Shown here: piece by piece, positions 35,001 through 42,967 of the stretch
How the letters are laid out: the number at the start of each line of letters is the position of its first letter
Numbering within the stretch: position 1 is the stretch's first letter
Assembly (NCBI GenBank): GCA_902576395.1
Contig: CACGVB010000007.1
Span: 1 to 50,477 of the forward strand
Reading direction: 5' to 3'
DNA: 50,477 nucleotides
Source: an uncultured Pelagibacteraceae bacterium
GTDB lineage: Bacteria; Pseudomonadota; Alphaproteobacteria; Pelagibacterales; Pelagibacteraceae
Notes under the pieces: model-generated
What the model was told of the DNA's origin: nothing
The model's input: the letters and a program-made list of their open reading frames with translations, nothing else
Database searches by the model: none
Program-made: the position numbers and the translations under genes

Positions 35001-35086
35001 GCCCGCGTGGCGGAAATTAGTAGACGCGACGAGCAAGACTTGTTTCACTTCGGTGAGTATCAGTGCGAACCTGATCGGGGGCACCA
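35001..35086 (+). tRNA. tRNA-Leu-like gene, degenerate
   Basis: The 86-nt sequence folds as a class II tRNA with encoded CCA: acceptor GCCCGCG with CGGGGGC (one G-G mismatch), D-arm like leucine tRNAs (TAGTAGACGC), a long variable arm TCAC-TTCG-GTGA, and a T-arm ATCAG/CTGAT. The anticodon loop reads GCAAGAC, giving AAG at 35035-35037 (Leu). Several invariant bases are changed: C for U33, A for G18, and G for U55 in the T-loop (TGCGAAC). It may be a decaying tRNA-Leu copy or an unusual functional one. Confidence 0.6.
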
Positions 35087-35103
35087 TAGATGACTATATC
35101 TTG

Positions 35104-35127
35104 CAGGGAAAGATAGTCCTTTCCCTG
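35104..35127 (+). terminator. Hairpin downstream of the tRNA-like gene
   Basis: A perfect 9-bp stem CAGGGAAAG / CTTTCCCTG with loop ATAGTC lies 17 nt after the CCA end. No T-run follows. An alternative pairing of GACTATATCTT (35092-35102) with AAGATAGTC (35110-35118) would disrupt it. Confidence 0.5.
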
Positions 35128-35155
35128 TAAAATATTAATTAATTAATTATTGTTA

Positions 35156-36178
35156 ATGGCAATTTTTTTTGAAAATGATCCAACTTTACAAAGTTATTGG
35201 AGATCAATAATTCTTTATGGACGAAATGTTGCCTCTTATAAGTTTGCTTTAGCAAAGGCACTTATAGATTTAAATAAAAAACCAAACGATTTGATAAAAT
35301 TAGAAGATCTAGCAGTTCCATTTAGCAATCATTTATGTGATCATTTAAAAAATAATGATAAACAAATTACTTCATCAAATAGTGAATTTCTTAATACTTT
35401 AAGAAAGTTTAATAATGAAGAAATAGATGTAGGAAAAAAAAATGAAATAACGAAAAAATTAGGGTTTACTAATGTTATAGATAGGTTTCATGAAGTTAAT
35501 GGCGAACCTATACCCAAGTCATTTTATATAGATGAAAGAAAACAATACGGAGGTATACGCATTACAGAAAATTTTTATAAATTACTCGAACTAAAAGAAA
35601 GTGAGAATTTTCTTAATGAAGTAGAGTCCCGTTGGAGACTAGTTGAAACCGCATGGAAACTTGGAGTTTCTGTAAAATTACTTCAAGTTAAATATGACAA
35701 AAAAAATGAAATATTTTTTATTGATACATCTAAAGGTCGTATAAACGTAACTTCTTCAAAAAATGCTCTAAATGGTTATCAAAAGAGTAAATGTTTTTTT
35801 TGTTTTGATTATATTTCTATAATTAAAAAATCAATTTTTTTGTCAGATGTTGATCATTTTTTTCCTGATATTTTAAAGGGTACTGGATTTTCTGGTTATG
35901 TTGATGGTATTTGGAATTTAGTCTTGTCATGTAAAAGTTGTAATAGAGGAGAAAAAGGTAAGTTTGCAAAATTACCATCAATAAAATTGCTTGAAAGATT
36001 AAATAAACGGAATGAATATTTTTGTTCTAGTCATCATCCATTGAGGGAAACAATTATGTCTCAAACAGGTAACACAATAGAACAAAGAAAATCTTTTTTA
36101 CAAAAGTGTTTTAATGAAGCAAAAGGAAAATTAATTCATACTTGGGAACCAAAACCCAAAGATACTGCTACTTTCTAA
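35156..36178 (+). CDS. HNH endonuclease domain protein
   Basis: The protein (340 residues) has a helical N-terminal part starting with FFENDPTLQSYWRSIILYGR and NVASYKFALAKALIDL, and a C-terminal HNH nuclease domain: zinc knuckle KCFFC near residue 213, DVDHFFPD near 231 with the catalytic His, and WNLVLSCKSCNRGEKGKF near 254-271 with the Asn and second CxxC. It should cut DNA. The ATG at 35156 is used instead of the TTG at 35150. It sits 70 nt after the tRNA-like gene in an accessory region and may belong to a defence or mobile unit. No partner methyltransferase or recombinase is seen. Confidence 0.82.
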   Translation: MAIFFENDPTLQSYWRSIILYGRNVASYKFALAKALIDLNKKPNDLIKLEDLAVPFSNHLCDHLKNNDKQITSSNSEFLNTLRKFNNEEIDVGKKNEITKKLGFTNVIDRFHEVNGEPIPKSFYIDERKQYGGIRITENFYKLLELKESENFLNEVESRWRLVETAWKLGVSVKLLQVKYDKKNEIFFIDTSKGRINVTSSKNALNGYQKSKCFFCFDYISIIKKSIFLSDVDHFFPDILKGTGFSGYVDGIWNLVLSCKSCNRGEKGKFAKLPSIKLLERLNKRNEYFCSSHHPLRETIMSQTGNTIEQRKSFLQKCFNEAKGKLIHTWEPKPKDTATF

Positions 36179-36537
36179 TAATCTCCTTTTCCAGGTATAA
36201 CATTTCTTATGCCACCTCGAGGATTATCAACATCATTTTTATATCTTGGAATTAAATGAATATGCATATGAAACACTGTTTGTCCCGCATCCTTTCCTGA
36301 ATTAATTCCAACATTAAATCCGTCTGGATTATATTTTTTTTTAATAAAATCCTTTGTCTGAAACAAAAGTTTGTTTAATCCTTCTATTTCTTCTTCTGTT
36401 GATTCAAAATAATCAGCATATTCTCTCTTTGGAATGATAAGACAATGACCTTTATTTACAGGAAATTTATCGTAGATAACAAAACCAACTGAGTTTTCAA
36501 ATATTCTATCTCTGATTTTTAAAAAGGGACTTTTCAC
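36175..36537 (-). CDS. HIT family nucleotide hydrolase/transferase
   Basis: The 120-residue protein has the histidine triad TVFHMHIHLIPRY (H-x-H-x-H) near residues 93-105, preceded by CLIIPKREYADYF and NVGINSGKDAGQ. HIT proteins cleave nucleoside phosphoramidates or dinucleoside polyphosphates. The start is GTG. It converges on the HNH gene with a 4-nt stop overlap, and module 2 lies just upstream of it. Lack of a clear ribosome site makes the exact start uncertain. Confidence 0.92.
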   Translation of the reverse strand: MKSPFLKIRDRIFENSVGFVIYDKFPVNKGHCLIIPKREYADYFESTEEEIEGLNKLLFQTKDFIKKKYNPDGFNVGINSGKDAGQTVFHMHIHLIPRYKNDVDNPRGGIRNVIPGKGDY

Positions 36538-36551
36538 AAATTTATTTAATT

Positions 36552-36672
36552 GTTCATCTAAAGTTCATCTAATTGTTCATCTAATGACATTTTATTACAA
36601 ACAAAAAAAAAGGGCAGTAAAAACTGCCCTTTTTGAATTTTTGTTTGAGATTAATGGGGATTACATGCCCAT
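36552..36672. repeat. groEL-end repeat module 2
   Basis: Three GTTCATCTAA units (36552-36561, 36563-36572, 36575-36584) are followed by the hairpin (36607-36634) and TTACATGCCCAT (36661-36672), on minus M-G-M-stop exactly like the groEL end. Hairpin and flanks match module 1 over more than 40 bp. The GTTCAT units come before the hairpin, as at the groEL copy. Confidence 0.72.
36607..36634. terminator. Intrinsic terminator, groEL type
   Basis: Same 12-bp AAAAAGGGCAGT stem with AAAA loop and T-run as at 33871. On minus it would end transcription of the membrane-protein genes (37.6-36.7 kb). Confidence 0.8.
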
Positions 36673-36684
36673 TTTACCCAATTA

Positions 36685-37161
36685 TTATAATATTTTAATA
36701 CTAATAAAAATTAGTCCAAGAAGAATACCCGTTAGTGGAAAGACAGCATTTGCACAATTTGATTTACCACTAAAATCTAATAATCCTTTGTATCCTATGT
36801 AATTTTTAGTTGTTATAAATTTTTTTATAACAAATGTTGATATCCATGCACAAAAAAAGATAAGAAACCACAGAACAATAAATCCACTAATATATTTACC
36901 CCACCAACCCATATTGCTCATATCTAGGATTTGCCACCTGATGTTAATAAAAAAAACTAACGTTACAATGAATAATATTATTAGAGTAAACTCATTGCAT
37001 ATTTTTCTAATCAAGGCATTTTTTTTTGATAAAAAGATTCCTAAGATGGATAGAAATATAAGAGATAATAAGAAACACACAAAAACAGTTATTCTGCCAG
37101 AAGCAGTTTCTTCATAACCAAATAAAAAAGTTAAAATATAGAAATTATTTGTTGGGTTCAT
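36685..37161 (-). CDS. Multi-helix membrane protein, unknown
   Basis: The 158-residue protein has four predicted membrane helices (about residues 23-43, 55-73, 88-108 and 138-156) and little soluble sequence. A polar loop KNYIGYKGLLDFSGKSNCAN precedes the last helix. I do not recognise a family. It follows a DUF805 gene by 26 nt on the same strand, so the two are probably cotranscribed, and lies between modules 2 and 3 as one cassette. Confidence 0.7.
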   Translation of the reverse strand: MNPTNNFYILTFLFGYEETASGRITVFVCFLLSLIFLSILGIFLSKKNALIRKICNEFTLIILFIVTLVFFINIRWQILDMSNMGWWGKYISGFIVLWFLIFFCAWISTFVIKKFITTKNYIGYKGLLDFSGKSNCANAVFPLTGILLGLIFISIKIL

Positions 37162-37187
37162 TAATTATTTAATTTTAAAACTTAATC

Positions 37188-37553
37188 TTATTTTTTTAGT
37201 TTAATTGGTTTTCCGTAGGAATTATTTTTTTTAGTTCCTTCAGTTGCCCACCAAATTATTAATGGTATTAATCCAATCAATGTAATCATAAGTAATTGCC
37301 ACCATCCGGATTTACCCACATCATGAAGGCGTCTTGCACCAACCGCAATTACTGGAAAAAAAGTTGCAGCAGTAAACAACCAATACATCATTCCACTGCC
37401 GCTAGTATCTCCCATTGAAGCATCCCATACACTTCCTAGAACGCTTAATGAAATAGCAAATAATTCAAACCACCAAAACTCAGAACGAGAACTTCTTCCA
37501 TTAAAGTTAAAGTAATTTGAAAAACAATGTGAAATAGACTGACCTAAATTCAT
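37188..37553 (-). CDS. DUF805 membrane protein
   Basis: The protein (121 residues from this start) matches DUF805: FNFNGRSSRSEFWWFELF at the start, the family motif GARRLHDVGKSGWW, and LIPLIIWWATEGTKKNN-SYG at the end, with three or four helices. The function of the family is unknown. The ATG at 37553 is preferred over the TTG at 37559 because AAGG lies 7 nt in front of it. It is the first gene of the cassette between modules 2 and 3. Confidence 0.9.
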   Translation of the reverse strand: MNLGQSISHCFSNYFNFNGRSSRSEFWWFELFAISLSVLGSVWDASMGDTSGSGMMYWLFTAATFFPVIAVGARRLHDVGKSGWWQLLMITLIGLIPLIIWWATEGTKKNNSYGKPIKLKK

Positions 37554-37644
37554 AATCAAACCTTACTGATTAATCCTTATTATGTCAAAATTATTTTAGA
37601 CAAGTGGAATGGGAATTCATTGAAGAGTTTTAAGACAGACAAAA

Positions 37645-37672
37645 AAAAAGGGCAGTAAAAACTGCCCTTTTT
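37645..37672. terminator. Intrinsic terminator, groEL type
   Basis: Third exact copy of the AAAAAGGGCAGT stem, AAAA loop and T-run. It lies beside the DUF805 gene's 5' side, where a terminator serves no gene on minus unless read-through from groEL or a lost gene is assumed. Confidence 0.75.
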
Positions 37673-37773
37673 GAATATTTAATTGGGTTGGGATTGTTAC
37701 ATTCTCATTCACTGATTGAATAACTATTGAATTACCTTGTTTTTTAAAATTGTTCATTACTTTGTTCATTACT
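37645..37773. repeat. groEL-end repeat module 3
   Basis: The gene-free stretch 37560-37908 holds the hairpin (37645-37672), TTACATTCTCAT (37697-37708) and two GTTCATTACT units (37752-37761, 37764-37773). These units are identical to those next to the groEL terminator. Nothing else is seen in this gap. Confidence 0.75.
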
Positions 37774-37908
37774 CTAAAGGTCATTTTTAAAAGAAACTTA
37801 AAAGGAATTCAAAAGATAGTTCACATATTAGAAAATAACTAATCAAAATTGAGAAAACATATTAATTATAAATGATTTAAATAATCTAAATAAAATGTAA
37901 AATTATAT

Positions 37909-38577
37909 ATGCTTAAAATTACTTTGTCAGCATTATTTATTTTTTTTATATCATTAAACTACTTAAGCGCCCAGGACACAAATAATATAAGTGATGAGTG
38001 TAATATTGAAAAATTTGAAAATTTTTTAAATTGTGATCTTCAAACTTTAAAAGAAAAATGTGGTTCTGGACTAAGTGATTCGAGTCCACTAAAAAGAAAT
38101 TTTACTAAACAATCGTTTAATAATTTTGTAGCTGAACCTTTAACATGTAATGGATATTCAGATCCTATTTTTGGCATGAACTATCAAATTCAAGTAATGT
38201 ATAAATGGGATCTGAAAAAATATAAGAATGGAAATAAAAGAATGAGAGAAGCCATAAAAAATAAAGAAAAAATCAATATGGTTTTAATTTATTTATATGG
38301 ACCAAAAGAACAACAGCTAGGTCAATTATACGATTATTTATTAAAAAATAAGAAAAGCAGTGGAGACATAAATAGTATTTCCGAAGTAAAAGAAAAAAAA
38401 AAAAATTTTGCCTTATACTCTTTTGATGCGACCAAAACGTTTATTCTTGTGACCCCAGACTATTGGGGTATCGGACTCGATTATTATTTAGCTTATGTTG
38501 GTTCTGATTTTGTTACGGATATTATTAATTCTTTTCTAGAAATTGATGAGGTAAAAACTGGAGAAGATAAATTATAG
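37909..38577 (+). CDS. Secreted hypothetical protein, 222 residues
   Basis: A signal peptide (residues 1-21, LKITLSALFIFFISLNYLSA) is followed by a mature part with four Cys residues in the first 90 positions (DECNIEKFENFLNCDLQTL, EKCGSG, LTCNGYSD), which may form disulfides. A later region reads MVLIYLYGPKEQQLGQLY. No family recognised. With the next gene it forms the cassette between modules 3 and 4. Confidence 0.68.
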   Translation: MLKITLSALFIFFISLNYLSAQDTNNISDECNIEKFENFLNCDLQTLKEKCGSGLSDSSPLKRNFTKQSFNNFVAEPLTCNGYSDPIFGMNYQIQVMYKWDLKKYKNGNKRMREAIKNKEKINMVLIYLYGPKEQQLGQLYDYLLKNKKSSGDINSISEVKEKKKNFALYSFDATKTFILVTPDYWGIGLDYYLAYVGSDFVTDIINSFLEIDEVKTGEDKL

Positions 38578-38627
38578 TAAACTTATAATAAAAGAGTATT
38601 TTATTAATAAAAGGAGAAAATGAAAAT

Positions 38628-38981
38628 ATGAATAAATTTGGAAAAGTTTTTGGTATTTTAGCTTTAATAATTTCTATAATTTCGGTTTTTTTTCCAGGTG
38701 GAGCTTTAATAGCAACAATTCTTGGAGCACCTTTAATAATCTTTTCATGGAAAGATGGAGCAATTTTTGGATTTGTGGCAGGTGGTCTAAATATAATTAA
38801 TATAATTTTTTTATCACCAACTGTATGGATGGCAATGGGTGTAGCGGAGGCATCTGGAGAAGGTGGAGCGCTTTCATTGGGAATTTTTTACGTTATGGTT
38901 CAAGTCTTAGCTATGGCTATAATGGGATTTATTACGTGGAAGTCTAACAAAAAAGTTAAAACAAAATCAAAGAGTAAATAA
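38628..38981 (+). CDS. Small membrane protein, 117 residues
   Basis: The protein has three or four helices rich in Gly and Ala (FGILALIISIISVFFPGGAL, FGFVAGGLNIINIIFL, a last helix near 88-106) and a Lys-rich C-terminal tail. It resembles DUF4064-type small membrane proteins in layout only. An AAGGAG site lies upstream, and a three-codon frame ATGAAAATATGA at 38620 ends on its start codon (ATGA). It ends 149 nt before the groEL stop on the other strand, a gap filled by module 4. Confidence 0.65.
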   Translation: MNKFGKVFGILALIISIISVFFPGGALIATILGAPLIIFSWKDGAIFGFVAGGLNIINIIFLSPTVWMAMGVAEASGEGGALSLGIFYVMVQVLAMAIMGFITWKSNKKVKTKSKSK

Positions 38982-39013
38982 TAAATTTAATATTATTTAA
39001 TTACTTTAAATTT

Positions 39014-41105
<2,092 letters not shown>

Positions 41106-41128
41106 ATTTACTCCTTTAAATTAGAGTT

Positions 41129-41158
41129 CATATAGATGCATGTGACTATTATTTCAAG
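41129..41158 (-). promoter_or_regulatory. Predicted RpoH (sigma-32) promoter of groESL
   Basis: On minus, CTTGAA (41158-41153) is followed after 14 nt by CATCTATATG (41138-41129). The layout matches the predicted hsp20 promoter. A second CTTGAA lies further upstream at about 41190 but with poor spacing. Confidence 0.5.
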
Positions 41159-41213
41159 ATCTGCCCTAAAATATATAGATGAGAAAATTCAAGAATTTAT
41201 TAGATTTTTAAGC

Positions 41214-41219
41214 TATATC
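41214..41219 (+). promoter_or_regulatory. Predicted -10 box of the HAD-ribF-ileS operon
   Basis: TATATC ends 6 nt before the ATG at 41226, with no Shine-Dalgarno sequence, another probable leaderless start. No clear -35 box was found. Confidence 0.35.
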
Positions 41220-41225
41220 TGAAAT

Positions 41226-42041
41226 ATGAGTAAAAATTTAGAAGAATCAGGCTTAAAATCCATAGTAAGTAAATATGACTTATTTTTCATTGATATCTGG
41301 GGTGTAGTACATAATGGAATAAAGCTGTATGAGCATGCTGTTAAAGTTTTAGAAGAATTATCGAATAATAATAAAAAATTCATATTATTGACAAATGCTC
41401 CAAGACCCAACCACACTGTAATTAATACTCTAAAAAAAATGGGGTTAAATAATTTTTCTGATACAGTTTTTACATCTGGAGAAGCATCAAAAAGATATCT
41501 TTTAGAAAATTATAATAATAAAAAATTTTTTCACTTGGGACCACCAAGAGATTTTGATTTATTTAAAACCTTTGAAGATAATAAAGTACTTAATATAGAT
41601 GACTCAGATTATTTATTATGTTCAGGTCTTTTTGAAGAGCACGAAGATGACTTAGGGTATTACAAAACCCTATTATCAAAACATATATCTAAAAAAATGA
41701 TATGCACTAACCCTGATTTAATAGTTGATAGAGGTGATAAAAGAGAATATTGCGCAGGTTCTATTGCAAAATCATTTGAAGAAATTAATGGCGAAGTGAT
41801 TTATTTTGGCAAACCCTATCCTCCTGTTTATGAAATTGCAACAGACGTAAATAACAAAAAAATATTATGTATCGGTGACAATTTAAATACAGATATAAAA
41901 GGTGCTAACATTCAAAATTTTGATTCATTACTAATTACAGGTGGTATACATAGACAAGAAATTTCAAAGTTATCAATTGGTAATGTTCTTAAAAATTATG
42001 ATGCAAAAATTAATTATTTTCAGAAAGAATTAAAATGGTGA
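41226..42041 (+). CDS. HAD-IIA hydrolase, TIGR01459 type
   Basis: The 271-residue protein has HAD motif I in LFFIDIWGVVHNGIKLYEHA (D-x-W-G-V), motif II around ILLTNAPRPN, and motif III/IV CIGDNLNTDIKGANIQ. This matches the alphaproteobacterial TIGR01459 group of NagD-like phosphatases; the substrate is unknown. The ribF gene starts 7 nt before its stop. The same gene order (HAD, ribF, ileS, lspA) is common in alphaproteobacteria. Confidence 0.88.
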   Translation: MSKNLEESGLKSIVSKYDLFFIDIWGVVHNGIKLYEHAVKVLEELSNNNKKFILLTNAPRPNHTVINTLKKMGLNNFSDTVFTSGEASKRYLLENYNNKKFFHLGPPRDFDLFKTFEDNKVLNIDDSDYLLCSGLFEEHEDDLGYYKTLLSKHISKKMICTNPDLIVDRGDKREYCAGSIAKSFEEINGEVIYFGKPYPPVYEIATDVNNKKILCIGDNLNTDIKGANIQNFDSLLITGGIHRQEISKLSIGNVLKNYDAKINYFQKELKW

Positions 42042-42967
42042 AAAGATTGAATATTTTCAATAATTTTAATATCCCAAAAAAATATAAAAAATCAATTATC
42101 TTGATTGGTAATTTTGATGGTTTACATTCAGGACATCAAAAATTATTTGAATTAGCCAAAAAATATAAAACAAAATATAAATCTAAAGTAGGTGTAGTTA
42201 CCTTTGATCCTATACCTAAGATGTTTTTTAATAAGCAAATTAAAAACTATAGAATATCAAATTTCAATCAAAAGGTAATTTATTTAAACAAATTTGGTGT
42301 TGATTTTATAATTAATAAAAAATTTGACAAAAATTTTTCAAAAATTACATACTATAAATTTATAAAAGAAATTTTATCGAGAAAACTTAGTTCAAAATTT
42401 ATATTTGTTAGTAATAACTTCAGATTCGGTCATAAAAGAGAAGGTGATGTAGCGCTGCTCAAAAAATATGAAAATAATTTTGGTTATCATTTGATAAATC
42501 CAACACCTTTGATGAAAAATAAAAAAATAATTTCATCAACAATTATTAGAAAGTTGCTTGAAGAGGGAAAGCTATCTAAAGCAAATACTTTTTTAAAAAG
42601 AAACTGGGAAATTGAGGGAAAAGTTCAAAGAGGTAGAATGATGGGTCAAAAAATTGGATTTCCAACGTGTAATATAGATATTGAAAATTATGTTATAGCA
42701 AAACCTGGTGTTTATGCTGTAAAAATAAGAATTAATGATAGAAGAAAATTCTATAAAGGAATTGCTAATTTAGGTTATAGACCCACATTTAATCAAAAAA
42801 AAATACTTTTAGAGGTAAATATTTTTAATTTTTCAGGAAATCTTTATAATAAAAAATTATCTGTAGAATTTTTAAAATTTATAAGAGGAGAAAAAAAATT
42901 CAAAGGTATCAGTGAGTTAAAAAATCAAATAAAAAAAGATATTTTAAAAGCTAAAAAAACACAATGA
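42035..42967 (+). CDS. ribF: Bifunctional riboflavin kinase / FAD synthetase
   Basis: The 310-residue enzyme makes FMN and then FAD from riboflavin. The N-terminal FAD synthetase half has LIGNFDGLHSGHQKLFELA near residues 23-41 and VSNNFRFGHKREGD; the C-terminal kinase half has GRMMGQKIGFPTCNID, PGVYAVKIRI and ANLGYRPTF. The sequence is Lys-rich compared with other bacteria, in line with the AT-rich genome. It overlaps the HAD gene (7 nt) and ileS (4 nt). Confidence 0.95.
   Translation: MVKRLNIFNNFNIPKKYKKSIILIGNFDGLHSGHQKLFELAKKYKTKYKSKVGVVTFDPIPKMFFNKQIKNYRISNFNQKVIYLNKFGVDFIINKKFDKNFSKITYYKFIKEILSRKLSSKFIFVSNNFRFGHKREGDVALLKKYENNFGYHLINPTPLMKNKKIISSTIIRKLLEEGKLSKANTFLKRNWEIEGKVQRGRMMGQKIGFPTCNIDIENYVIAKPGVYAVKIRINDRRKFYKGIANLGYRPTFNQKKILLEVNIFNFSGNLYNKKLSVEFLKFIRGEKKFKGISELKNQIKKDILKAKKTQ

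Noticed and set aside
34782..35093. 103-codon plus-strand frame across the 34.8-35.1 kb region
   Set aside because: It runs through the GTTCAT repeats and the whole tRNA-like gene, and its C-terminal part is simply the translated tRNA. The protein has no recognisable features.
36584..36802. 72-codon plus-strand frame across module 2
   Set aside because: It reads through the hairpin and then antisense to the membrane-protein gene; no supporting features.
41106..41225. CIRCE operator upstream of groES
   Set aside because: No TTAGCACTC/GAGTGCTAA inverted repeat is present in this gap; the RpoH-type boxes explain heat control better.
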